Source: Streptococcus orisasini (GTDB lineage Bacteria > Bacillota > Bacilli > Lactobacillales > Streptococcaceae). From it: 64,000 bases of DNA. The notes beneath the pieces are model-generated. The model had not been told where the DNA came from, did not search any database, and was given only the letters and a program-made list of their open reading frames with translations. The position numbers and the translations under genes are program-made. Of this stretch, positions 47,757-55,911 are shown one piece after another. The stretch spans positions 110,319 to 174,318 of the forward strand of contig NZ_BCLE01000030.1 in assembly GCF_001431045.1 (NCBI RefSeq), given 5' to 3'. Every line of letters begins with the position of its first letter. The first letter of the stretch is position 1.

Positions 47757-48686
47757 ATGTCAAGGGTTTATACATGTACGATGAACCTAGCTATCGATTT
47801 GTTTATTGAAACCGAACATATGCTGGCATCAAAAGTGAACCGTACCCTCTCCGATGATGTCCAGGCCAATGGAAAAGGGGTTAATGTCTCCTTTATTATG
47901 AAGCAGCTGGGAATCTCGACAACAGCTATTGGCTTTGCGGGCGGCTTTACTGGCAGGTTCATAGCTGATACTTTGGTGTCCAAAGATATCGGGGCGCAAT
48001 TTGTTGAGATTGAGGGCCTCACTCGAATCAATGTTTTTACAAAGGTAAATGCGGATCACAAAGAATTCAAGCTGGTGAATCGAGGTCCGCTGGTTAGTGA
48101 GGCGGCTCAGGAAAAGCTCTTAGGACAGATAAGAAACTTTGCTGAAGGTGATTACTTGGTGGTTTCAGGAAGCCTGCCTCGAGGAGTGCAGCCTGAAATT
48201 TTGACAGAAATCTCTAAAATTGGTCAGGAGAAGGGTTTGCAGCTGATTTTTGATGTCAGTCATCCGACTGTTTTAGAAAGTCTGCCCTATAGGCCTTATC
48301 TGCTGAAGCCCAATGAAGAGGAACTAGCTGATTGGTTTGGGAAAGAATCGCTCAGCCCTACTGAGATTGTTGAGTGCGCTAAAGAGTTGGTGAACAAAGG
48401 CGCTCAAAATATTCTGGTCTCATTGGGCGGAGCCGGTGCGGTGGCTGTGAATTCAGCTTTAGAGGTGTTTGAGTGCAACGCTCCGCAAGGTGAAGTAGTT
48501 AATACGGCCTGTGCAGGCGATACCTTGCTGGCAACTTTTTTAACGGGATTAATTCGGCAGGAGGCGATTACTGCTGTACTGCCAAGAAGTGTTGCAGCTG
48601 GTTCATCAACAGCTTTTAGAAGCGGTTTGACCGATTTCAGTGATGTTGATCTATTGCAAAAACAAATTAAATGTCATCAGATATAG
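47757..48686 (+). CDS. fruK: 1-phosphofructokinase/tagatose-6-phosphate kinase family
   Basis: 309 residues of the PfkB family with AAGGAGGG upstream. N-terminal YTCTMNLAIDL, glycine-rich NGKGVNVSFIMKQLG and the anion hole/catalytic base in NTACAGDTLLATFL, where the usual GAGD reads CAGD. It phosphorylates fructose-1-phosphate or tagatose-6-phosphate to the bisphosphate. The fructose-type PTS genes next to it favour fructose-1-phosphate, while LacD at the end of the operon handles tagatose or related bisphosphates. Substrate is therefore open. Confidence 0.85.
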   Translation: MSRVYTCTMNLAIDLFIETEHMLASKVNRTLSDDVQANGKGVNVSFIMKQLGISTTAIGFAGGFTGRFIADTLVSKDIGAQFVEIEGLTRINVFTKVNADHKEFKLVNRGPLVSEAAQEKLLGQIRNFAEGDYLVVSGSLPRGVQPEILTEISKIGQEKGLQLIFDVSHPTVLESLPYRPYLLKPNEEELADWFGKESLSPTEIVECAKELVNKGAQNILVSLGGAGAVAVNSALEVFECNAPQGEVVNTACAGDTLLATFLTGLIRQEAITAVLPRSVAAGSSTAFRSGLTDFSDVDLLQKQIKCHQI

Positions 48687-48696
48687 GAGTAAAAAA

Positions 48697-50094
48697 ATGG
48701 CACAATATAAAATTATTGCGGCAACAGGCTGCCCTACAGGAATTGCTCATACATTTATGGCACAGGAAGCATTGGAAAAGGCAGCAGCTGACAGAGGTGT
48801 CAGCATCAAGGTAGAGACTCATGGACAAATTGGTGTGGAGAATGCCCTGTCACAGGAAGAAATTGCAGCGGCAGATGCGGTTATCATTGCAGCAGATAAA
48901 GATGTTCAGGCAGAACGCTTTGCTGGCAAGCGCCTGATTGAGGTGTCAGTGGCCGATGGTATAAAAAAAGCAGATCAGCTAATTGACGATGCTCTTGCTG
49001 GTAAAGGCTATATCAAAGAAGGCAGACAGCAAAATGAGCAGTCTGAAAATCAAGAAGCTTCTGGACAGGAAAGTATCGGCCGTCAGATATACAAACACTT
49101 AATGAATGGCGTTTCACATATGCTGCCCTTTGTTGTAGCTGGCGGTGTGTTGGTAGCAGTTTCCTTTCTCTTTGGTATTTATTCATTTGACAAGAACAGT
49201 GACCAATATAACTGGTTCGCCGCTCTTTTAAAAAATGATATCGGCGGCGTTGCAATGGGAATGATGACGCCGATCTTGGCTGCTTTCATTGCTGAATCTA
49301 TTGCTAAACGTCCAGGCTTTGTAGCAGGTCTCGTAGCCGGTTTGATGGCAGCTAATGGTGGTTCGGGCTTTTTAGGCGGAATACTTGGCGGATTTGCTGC
49401 AGGTTACATCGTTTTAGCCTTGATCAAGGTGTTTAGCGGTCTGCCAAAATCATTGGATGGTCTAAAAGCCATTTTCCTCTATCCAGTATTCGGTGTCTTT
49501 CTGACAGGACTGGTCATGGCCCTCATTAATTCCCCTATGGTGTGGGTGAATACAAGCTTGATGAAGTGGCTGGCAGACTTTGAAAACGCCAATCCGCTAG
49601 TTTTGGGCGTTATCATTGGTTGTATGAGTGCTTTTGATATGGGTGGACCTGTCAATAAAGCGGCTTATGTTACAGGGACAGCTCTTCTGGCACAAGGCAA
49701 TACATCCTTTATGGCTGGTGTTTCGGCAGCCTGTATCGTACCTCCGCTGACAACATTTGTTGCAACCACTCTTTTCAAAGATTCCTACAGTGCCGAAGAT
49801 CGCAATGCTGGATTAGCAAACCTTATTCTCGGTTCTACCCATATTACTGAAGGAGCTATTCCTTTTGCAGCCAAAGACCCGTTGCGCAATATTCCAACCC
49901 TTATGTTAGGTTCCTCTATAGGAGCTGTGTTGACTTACATGTGGAAGGTTAAAGTGCCTGCTCCCCATGGTGGATTTTTGGTTCTGCCAGTTGTGACACA
50001 TGCCTTTCTTTGGGTCTTGGCTATCGCTATCGGTGCTGTGGTTTCAGGCATTCTTATGGGCTTGATTCAAAAATCAAAAGCTAAGAAAGCTTAA
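48697..50094 (+). CDS. fruC: Fructose-type PTS EIIBC component
   Basis: 465 residues from the ATG at 48697, with TAGGAG upstream; the frame extension to 48640 overlaps the kinase gene. The EIIB domain begins IIAATGCPTGIAHTFMAQEAL, with phosphorylated Cys in TGCPTG. After a Gln/Glu-rich linker the EIIC domain has about ten membrane helices (MNGVSHMLPFVVAGGVLVAVSF, GGPVNKAAY, HITEGAIPFAAKDP). It takes up and phosphorylates the sugar with the EIIA encoded next. The name follows S. mutans FruCD and is tentative. Confidence 0.85.
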   Translation: MAQYKIIAATGCPTGIAHTFMAQEALEKAAADRGVSIKVETHGQIGVENALSQEEIAAADAVIIAADKDVQAERFAGKRLIEVSVADGIKKADQLIDDALAGKGYIKEGRQQNEQSENQEASGQESIGRQIYKHLMNGVSHMLPFVVAGGVLVAVSFLFGIYSFDKNSDQYNWFAALLKNDIGGVAMGMMTPILAAFIAESIAKRPGFVAGLVAGLMAANGGSGFLGGILGGFAAGYIVLALIKVFSGLPKSLDGLKAIFLYPVFGVFLTGLVMALINSPMVWVNTSLMKWLADFENANPLVLGVIIGCMSAFDMGGPVNKAAYVTGTALLAQGNTSFMAGVSAACIVPPLTTFVATTLFKDSYSAEDRNAGLANLILGSTHITEGAIPFAAKDPLRNIPTLMLGSSIGAVLTYMWKVKVPAPHGGFLVLPVVTHAFLWVLAIAIGAVVSGILMGLIQKSKAKKA

Positions 50095-50108
50095 AAGAGG
50101 AGAATCAT

Positions 50109-50555
50109 ATGATTGATGAATCGTTAATTAAAATCGCTTTGACTTTGGAAAGTCAAGAAGACGTTTTTCATTATCTGTCAGAGCTGGTTGTTAAAGAAGG
50201 CTATGCTAAAAAAGCTTCAGAAGTTTTAAAAGCTTTGAAAGACAGAGAAGCAGAAGGCTCAACAGGAATGATGGATGGATTTGCTATTCCTCATGCAAAA
50301 TCAAACACTATCACTAAGCCCGGTGTAGCTATCGTAAAACTAGCGGCAGGAATTAATTGGGAGTCAATGGACGGCAAACCAACCAAATATATTGTTGCCT
50401 TATTTATTCCAGAAACTGAGGCTGGTACAACGCACTTGAAATTGCTGTCTCAGCTGGCTCGCTTATTGATGAAGGACGACTTTAAGAAAGCTTTTGAAGC
50501 TGCACAAACACCTTCAGAACTAAAAGCCTTGCTGGAAGATAAATTGAGCAGTTAG
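50109..50555 (+). CDS. fruD: Fructose-type PTS EIIA component
   Basis: 148 residues of the mannitol/fructose EIIA family. The phosphorylated His lies in GFAIPHAKSNTI. It accepts phosphate from HPr and passes it to EIIB of the upstream gene. The gene follows EIIBC by 14 bases with AGAGGAG upstream and precedes lacD by 41 bases. The name follows S. mutans FruCD and is tentative. Confidence 0.88.
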   Translation: MIDESLIKIALTLESQEDVFHYLSELVVKEGYAKKASEVLKALKDREAEGSTGMMDGFAIPHAKSNTITKPGVAIVKLAAGINWESMDGKPTKYIVALFIPETEAGTTHLKLLSQLARLLMKDDFKKAFEAAQTPSELKALLEDKLSS

Positions 50556-50596
50556 TTTATGGACATATTTTTTATGAAGGATAAGGATGAAGAAAG

Positions 50597-51580
50597 ATGT
50601 TAACATTAACCCCTAAAAAAAGAGCCTGTCTGGAAAAGGTCAGCCAAAATGGCATTATCTCTGCCCTGGCATTTGACCAACGCGGGGCTCTTCGTAAAAT
50701 GATGGCAAACTATCAAGACAGCACCCCCACGAGACAACAAATGGAGCGCCTCAAGTCCTTAGTATCTGAAGAATTAACAAAGTATGCCTCATCCATTCTT
50801 CTAGATCCAGAATATGGGCTTCCTGCTGTCGATGTAAGAGATAAGCATTCGGGACTCTTACTGGCCTATGAAAAAACAGGTTACGACGCAACAACAACCA
50901 GCCGACTGCCAGACTGTCTACCAGAGTGGTCGGTCAAGCGTTTGAAAGAGCAGGGAGCTGATGCGCTTAAATTCTTGCTTTATTACGATGTGGATGGCGA
51001 TGAAGCGGTCAACTTGCAAAAACAAGTCTATATCGAACGCATAGGCTCTGAGTGTCAAGCAGAAGATATCCCCTTTTTCCTTGAAATTCTGACCTATGAT
51101 GAAAATATTGCAGATAACAGTAGCCTAGCCTTTGCACAAGTAAAGGCTCACAAGGTAAATGGCGCGATGGCAGTCTTTTCTAATCCTCGTTTTGGAGTGG
51201 ATGTCCTCAAAGTTGAAGTGCCAGTAAATATGCATTTTGTTGAAGGTTATGCTGCTGATAAAGTCCTTTTCACAAAAGAAGAAGCGCTCAAAGCTTTTCA
51301 GGAACAAGATGCCTCAACCGATCTGCCTTATATCTACCTAAGTGCCGGTGTCAGTGCTCAGCTGTTTCAAGAAACCTTGCTCTTGGCTCACGAAGCTGGT
51401 ACTAACTTCAACGGTGTTCTCTGCGGCCGAGCGACTTGGGCAGGCTGCGTGCAGGTTTATATTAAAAAAGGTGAAGCAGCAGCTAGAAACTGGCTGCAAA
51501 CAGAAGGATTCAGCAATATTGATGAACTCAACAAGGTGCTTAAGCAAATAGCATCTTCGTGGGAAGCTAAAGTTCGGTGA
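50597..51580 (+). CDS. lacD: Tagatose-1,6-bisphosphate aldolase LacD
   Basis: 327 residues of the class I LacD family. [25 protein letters not shown] and the Schiff-base region [15 protein letters not shown] with the active Lys in LKFLLYYD. LacD aldolases of streptococci cleave tagatose-, fructose-, sorbose- and psicose-bisphosphates to triose phosphates. It completes the operon: PTS uptake, phosphorylation to the bisphosphate, cleavage. A C-terminal fragment of a second copy lies at 44222. Confidence 0.92.
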   Translation: MLTLTPKKRACLEKVSQNGIISALAFDQRGALRKMMANYQDSTPTRQQMERLKSLVSEELTKYASSILLDPEYGLPAVDVRDKHSGLLLAYEKTGYDATTTSRLPDCLPEWSVKRLKEQGADALKFLLYYDVDGDEAVNLQKQVYIERIGSECQAEDIPFFLEILTYDENIADNSSLAFAQVKAHKVNGAMAVFSNPRFGVDVLKVEVPVNMHFVEGYAADKVLFTKEEALKAFQEQDASTDLPYIYLSAGVSAQLFQETLLLAHEAGTNFNGVLCGRATWAGCVQVYIKKGEAAARNWLQTEGFSNIDELNKVLKQIASSWEAKVR

Positions 51581-51610
51581 GTTTCGCTTAATTGCTGATT
51601 GTTAATAGTA

Positions 51611-51657
51611 AAGAAGAGAGACTTAGACCATGACGAAGGACTAGGTCTCTCTTTTTT
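51611..51657 (+). terminator. Terminator of the PTS operon
   Basis: AAGAGAGACTTAG and CTAGGTCTCTCTT form a long stem with one wobble pair, followed by T. Confidence 0.75.
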
Positions 51658-51670
51658 GATAGCTGCAAAG

Positions 51671-51840
51671 CTAAGAAAGCTCTATATCAGCGCGGACAGT
51701 CTGGGTCTCAAAGTTCAGATAGTTAGCAGTTGTGACAGTTCCCAGAGTGCCTTTCATATCTGTTTTTTCTAATTCTCGCAAATGTACTGGGAAATAGCAT
51801 AACATTTAGCAATAGAAACCAGTGCTGCAACACCGCATCC
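51671..51840 (-). pseudogene. Decayed coding remnant, unrecognised
   Basis: On the minus strand a frame ending in TAG at 51671 reads HLRELEKTDMKGTLGTVTTA then NYLNFETQTVRADIELS, protein-like in composition. Just upstream another frame reads RGCGVAALVSIAKCYAISQ, joined only by a frameshift. I do not recognise the family. It may be the tail of a lost gene. Confidence 0.35.
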
Positions 51841-51907
51841 ACGAGCATTTAGCTGTGAAACATATTTATAAAACTTCTGTTTTCATTGTACAAAAAAATT
51901 GAGGCAA

Positions 51908-51955
51908 ATGTCGTGAATGGCTACTTTTTGAAAAATCAATAACCGTTCACGACAT
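51908..51955. promoter_or_regulatory. Inverted repeat upstream of the bacteriocin gene
   Basis: ATGTCGTGAATGG (51908-51920) and CCGTTCACGACAT (51943-51955) match as an inverted repeat at 12 of 13 positions. A -10 TATACT (52004-52009) without a -35 follows, the pattern of an activator-dependent promoter. The arms resemble the ComE-type boxes I recall before S. mutans bacteriocin genes. Confidence 0.55.
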
Positions 51956-52062
51956 ATTTGATACCTTTTAAGACAATCGCCACACAAACAGATCAAAATA
52001 AGTTATACTATGAGTGTTTTTTGGCCAAGGAACAAAATCAAAAATGAAAAAGGGGTTTTGTT

Positions 52063-52263
52063 ATGAATACACAAGCATTTGAACAATTTAAAGCAATAGA
52101 TAATCAAGCACTCGCTGTTGTTGAAGGTGGGAAGGTGTCGGGTAGAGAAGCAATTGCTGCAATTGGAATATGTGCCGCTGCTTCAGCGGCAGTTGGAGGA
52201 CTGGCAGGTGCGACTCTTGTTACTCCATATTGCGTAGGTACTTGGGGATTGCTTAGAAAATAA
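52063..52263 (+). CDS. Class II bacteriocin precursor with double-glycine leader
   Basis: 66 residues with AAAGGGG upstream. The leader MNTQAFEQFKAIDNQALAVVEGG ends in Gly-Gly, the cut site of ComA/NlmTE-type peptidase-transporters. The 43-residue mature part KVSGREAIAAIGICAAASAA... is Ala/Gly-rich with GxxxG-like spacing and two Cys that could pair. It strongly resembles streptococcal mutacin-like class IIb peptides. No transporter gene lies in the window. An inverted repeat upstream suggests competence- or bacteriocin-regulator control. Confidence 0.88.
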   Translation: MNTQAFEQFKAIDNQALAVVEGGKVSGREAIAAIGICAAASAAVGGLAGATLVTPYCVGTWGLLRK

Positions 52264-52347
52264 GAAAGAAATGGTATTATTGTTCCTGCCCATCTAGCAG
52301 TTTGTGGAGTGGTTGGTGCAGGTCTGAATATGGTATTTCCTCGCTAA
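52264..52347 (+). pseudogene. In-frame coding-like tail after the bacteriocin stop
   Basis: Directly after the TAA, in the same frame, 27 codons read ERNGIIVPAHLAVCGVVGAG followed by LNMVFPR and TAA. The Gly/Val/Ala-rich composition is bacteriocin-like. It could be the end of a partner peptide fused by deletion, or a longer ancestral tail cut by the stop. There is no start codon or ribosome binding site of its own. Confidence 0.35.
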
Positions 52348-52404
52348 TTATGTGCACATAGAGTTACTAAACTTTGCTAATTTGTAGTTACTAGAAGTAT
52401 AATA

Positions 52405-52809
52405 ATGCATATGAAAAAATTAAGTTCTACTACTTTACGATTTATCAGACTGGGAGCTAGCCTCATGGGGCTTTTAAGTGCCCATCTTTGTATTTATACT
52501 GTAGATAACAATAATATTATATGGCTCTGGCTGCCGCTAGGTATTTTATCTGGATTATCTTTCGTGATAACTTACTTTGCCTATAAAGAGATAAAAAAGC
52601 GTCCTATAGCAGAACAAAGCTTTACGCAGTATCAAACTCAGATTGGTATACTCACGGCTGCATTTTTGACTCTTTTTCTTCTTTTATACGTTGCAGTTAC
52701 AACTGGTGATGAGGCTCAACGAACAGCCTTAATTATTGTTCTAATCATTTTAATTATTACTATCATTTGGAATTTGATAAGATTTATCAAATTACATAAA
52801 AGACACTAG
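52405..52809 (+). CDS. Small membrane protein, possible bacteriocin immunity protein
   Basis: 134 residues with four hydrophobic helices (about 13-30, 36-58, 78-98, 105-125) and basic ends. It follows the bacteriocin by about 140 bases, which is where immunity proteins are found, but I recognise no family. The ATG at 52405 or the one at 52411 could be used. A -10-like TATAAT lies at 52398-52403 directly before them, and only AGAAG could serve as ribosome binding site. Confidence 0.5.
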   Translation: MHMKKLSSTTLRFIRLGASLMGLLSAHLCIYTVDNNNIIWLWLPLGILSGLSFVITYFAYKEIKKRPIAEQSFTQYQTQIGILTAAFLTLFLLLYVAVTTGDEAQRTALIIVLIILIITIIWNLIRFIKLHKRH

Positions 52810-53129
52810 ATTACTCGTTTAATTTTACTTATACAGGTGATAGAGGATTAGATCGTGATAGCGATTGTTCTTAATTCCTTAGTTTAACATTTGAGAAGAA
52901 AAACTTAAAAGCTATGGTAGGTAAATCAGTTAATCAACGGTGTTTTTAAACGATTGTTTACTGTGCTGGTGGGGCTACAACTATCAGAATATAAAGTAAG
53001 GTACAGCAGTAAATTTATGTGGCAGGTATTTTAGTAATTTTGTCTTAAAAGTTAGACAGAAAATCTAATGATTGAGGTGCTTTTTCTATGGTATAATTCT
53101 AATAACTAATTCTTTTAGAAAGTAATCAT
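52810..53129. other. Intergenic stretch with an IS-end-like repeat
   Basis: No gene is seen. AAAGTTAGACAGAAAATCTA and following bases (53048-53080) match 3988-4020 at 27 of 33 positions and form a small hairpin. Such sequences recall ends of IS3-family elements. An extended -10 (TGGTATAAT) then leads into the next gene. Confidence 0.45.
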
Positions 53130-53630
53130 ATGCCCAAGACAAGTATTGACCTTGAAAAATATCATGACCTAGCTCTTCAAAAGCAGAAAGAACACCGACT
53201 CTTTTTAGCAGCATTAAAGAAAAAAGCGCCGAAAAACCTGGATAAGATTGTTCAGGAAGTGCACAGCCAAGTGTTTGAGGAAATAGACTGCACGGCCTGT
53301 GCCAACTGCTGCAGAACTTTAGGACCGCTGTTTACAGAAGCTGATATCACCAGAATTGCCAAGCATTTTCGCATGAGATTGCCGGTTTTTGAAGACCTTT
53401 ACCTGCGTGTGGATGAAGACGGCGATAAGGTTTTTAAGGCCATGCCTTGTCCCTTTTTAGGAGAGGACAATCTCTGCTCCATCTATGATGTGCGCCCCAA
53501 GGTCTGCCGCGAATTTCCGCATACAGATCGCAAAAAGATTTATCAGATTAATCATCTGACTCTCAAAAATACCCTCTTTTGCCCAGCAGCTTATCTTTTT
53601 GTGGAAAAGCTTAAAGAGAGGATAGGATAG
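53130..53630 (+). CDS. YkgJ-family cysteine cluster protein
   Basis: 166 residues. The N-terminal cluster EIDCTACANCCRTLGPLFT, the middle CPFLGEDNLCSIYDVRPKVCREFP and a final CPAA give the eight-cysteine pattern of the YkgJ/CxxCxxCC family, thought to bind zinc or an iron-sulfur centre. Function not established. Own extended -10 promoter and a terminator follow. Confidence 0.88.
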   Translation: MPKTSIDLEKYHDLALQKQKEHRLFLAALKKKAPKNLDKIVQEVHSQVFEEIDCTACANCCRTLGPLFTEADITRIAKHFRMRLPVFEDLYLRVDEDGDKVFKAMPCPFLGEDNLCSIYDVRPKVCREFPHTDRKKIYQINHLTLKNTLFCPAAYLFVEKLKERIG

Positions 53631-53631
53631 A

Positions 53632-53666
53632 AAAAACTTGTCATAAAACCTTGTGACAAGTTTTTA
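53632..53666 (+). terminator. Terminator after the ykgJ-like gene
   Basis: AAAACTTGTC pairs with GACAAGTTTT around a ten-base loop, followed by T. Confidence 0.7.
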
Positions 53667-53709
53667 TGTTTGTCTTGAATTACTTGAGCTAACAAACACA
53701 AACAGAATA

Positions 53710-53805
53710 TTATCTTTTTAGTTTTCCTGTATCAGGATGGATAATCCAAGTCTCTTCTTTAAATTGTCAGCCATCATTATCGAAAATAAACGTATCAAAA
53801 TACAC
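53710..53805 (-). pseudogene. Small decayed coding remnant
   Basis: On the minus strand VYFDTFIFDNDG-stop-QFKEETWIIHPDTGKLKR: one frame interrupted by TGA where a Trp would fit, and closed upstream by a stop. Likely the end of a lost gene; family not recognised. The remainder of 53631-53953 shows only the LysR promoter (TGATATAAT, 53926-53934). Confidence 0.35.
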
Positions 53806-53953
53806 CTAATCAATTAGAGTGTTTAAGATCAAGGACTGTTTTTTATTGTCTGATTAATATTATTCAGTGTTAAAAAATAATTTCCAAAATGATTAAGTGG
53901 TTTAGATAATTGGATGATAAAACCATGATATAATAAAATCAATAATCTTTTAT

Positions 53954-54871
53954 GTGAAAGGCTGGGCAAATGCGGTTATGCATATTGAGAAGATAAAGTA
54001 TTATATTGATTTATACGATTGTAGGAGTTTTACAGAAACCGCTAGAAAAAATTATATTTCCCAAGCTTCTATCAGCCAGTACATAACAGCTCTAGAAAAA
54101 GAATTTGGGGCGCAATTTTTTGATAGAACTATAACTCCAATACAACCAACTCGTGCTGGAAAATTATTTTATGCTAATGCTAAATTGTTATTGAAACAGT
54201 ATGAAGAAACAAAGGAGCGGGTAAAGCATCTATCTGACAATGTGATTCCTAAGTTAGTTCTAGCTTATACATCGTTAAATGATTTAAAACTATTATTGCC
54301 ATTTGTTAGCTATCTCAAAAAGCTAAACATCATTATTGATATTGAACTTGAAAAAGTAAAGTGTAAGGATATTGAGTCCTATGTGACCAAGGGATTGTGT
54401 GATTTAGGGCTTTCATTTGCAGATGAATTATCAGCTTCTTCTTTGAACAGGTTTATTTTAAAATCAGGAAAATATAGGGCCTTAGTGGCAGAAGGTCATT
54501 CATTGTTTGATAGTAAGAGCATAATGGTTGAGGAACTCTACAAATATTATCCATTGCTTATGTTAAGTGAAGAGAGCATGGGAGAGAGTTTTTTAACTAT
54601 GAAAGAAAGATCCCTAAAAGATGGTTATTTCCCAAATATCGCAAGAACAGTTGATGACTTTGAGGAAGGTTTTTTCTATATTTTATCAGAGCAGCTAGTT
54701 GGTTTTGGAACAGAAGATTATAACCTTGATAGGCTTAGTGGTGTCATTCGCAGCATTCCTATTGAAGGAAGTAATCATAGCTATGATATCGTCTTGGCTT
54801 ATCAAAAAGAAAACAACAATGAAACGCTGTTAAATTTTTTATCTCTTCTTAAAGAATACTTGGCATTATAA
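53954..54871 (+). CDS. LysR family transcriptional regulator
   Basis: 305 residues from GTG, or 297 from the ATG at 53978, which fits other LysR starts better (MHIEKIKYYIDLYDCRSFTETARKN, then YISQASISQYITALEKEF as the HTH). Neither start has a clear ribosome binding site. The C-terminal domain is divergent. It directly precedes two tandem NmrA-like genes on the same strand, the probable targets. Confidence 0.85.
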   Translation: MKGWANAVMHIEKIKYYIDLYDCRSFTETARKNYISQASISQYITALEKEFGAQFFDRTITPIQPTRAGKLFYANAKLLLKQYEETKERVKHLSDNVIPKLVLAYTSLNDLKLLLPFVSYLKKLNIIIDIELEKVKCKDIESYVTKGLCDLGLSFADELSASSLNRFILKSGKYRALVAEGHSLFDSKSIMVEELYKYYPLLMLSEESMGESFLTMKERSLKDGYFPNIARTVDDFEEGFFYILSEQLVGFGTEDYNLDRLSGVIRSIPIEGSNHSYDIVLAYQKENNNETLLNFLSLLKEYLAL

Positions 54872-54960
54872 AAAATAATGGGCTATAAGAAAAGGCAATT
54901 GGCATTTTGACACCGTTTACATTATAATAGGAGTATCAAAAAGAAAGTGAGAATTATCAC

Positions 54961-55902
54961 ATGGTGAAATTTCTATTAACAGGTGTAGATGGCAATCTTG
55001 GTGGTCTGGCTGCAGATTACTTACTTAAGCTAACTGAAAAAGAAAATCTTATTTTTGGTGGCTATAGCAAAGAAGCATTAGTTAAGTATGCTGAGCAAGG
55101 TGTTGAAACTCGTCAAATGAACTTTAATCACACAGAAGGACTGGCAGAGAAATTTGCTGGAGCAGATGTGGTAGCCTTAATTTCAATGCCATTTGTTGGT
55201 GAAAAACGCCAAGCCGCACACAGAAATGTTATTGATGCTGCTAAAGAAGCTGGCGTAAAGAAAATTATTTATACTTCTTTGGTAAATGCTGCTGACCCAA
55301 CTAACCCAAGCAAAGAAAAAATTGATCACGCTTATACTGAGAAGTATATTGAAGAATCGGGACTTGATTATATTTTCTTACGTAATTCTCAATATGCTGA
55401 AGCGATGATTACAAACTACTTTACCTTTGTTCATATGAATGCTCCGCTTTCAAACAGCCAAGGGGATGGGAAAATGGCCTACATTTCACGTAAAGATTGT
55501 GCAAAAGCTGTAGCTCATGCTTTACTTGCTGACGACCTTCACCATTCCATTCAAAATATCAATGGTCCAGAATTGATGACAATGGCTGAATTCGTTCAAA
55601 TTGGGAATGAGGTAACGGGAAATATTATCACTTATAAGCCAATAACTGATGAAGAAAACTATGCTATCTTTGATGCTATGGGTGTTCCTCGTACAACAGA
55701 TGGAGAATTCCAAAAAGACTCTGAAGCACCTTATTCATCTGAAGGAATGGTTACTTTTGCCCAAGCTATTCGTGAAGGTAAGATGGCGCTTTGTACTGAT
55801 GACTTTGAAAAATTAACTGGAGATAAGGCCTTGACTGTTCGTTATATGTTTGAACATGCAGCTGATTTCCAAGTTGGTGAACGTCATTCCCAAGATAATT
55901 AG
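54961..55902 (+). CDS. NmrA-like NAD(P)-binding protein, copy 1
   Basis: 313 residues with the dinucleotide-binding GVDGNLGG near residue 8 and the atypical SDR/NmrA pattern VVALISMPFVGEKRQAAHRNVIDAAKEAGVKKIIYTS. Such proteins are quinone reductases (QorB-like) or redox sensors. It is paralogous to the gene that follows, nine bases downstream, and follows a LysR gene. Promoter TTGGCA-N18-TATAAT upstream. Confidence 0.85.
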   Translation: MVKFLLTGVDGNLGGLAADYLLKLTEKENLIFGGYSKEALVKYAEQGVETRQMNFNHTEGLAEKFAGADVVALISMPFVGEKRQAAHRNVIDAAKEAGVKKIIYTSLVNAADPTNPSKEKIDHAYTEKYIEESGLDYIFLRNSQYAEAMITNYFTFVHMNAPLSNSQGDGKMAYISRKDCAKAVAHALLADDLHHSIQNINGPELMTMAEFVQIGNEVTGNIITYKPITDEENYAIFDAMGVPRTTDGEFQKDSEAPYSSEGMVTFAQAIREGKMALCTDDFEKLTGDKALTVRYMFEHAADFQVGERHSQDN

Positions 55903-55911
55903 GAGGAAAAA

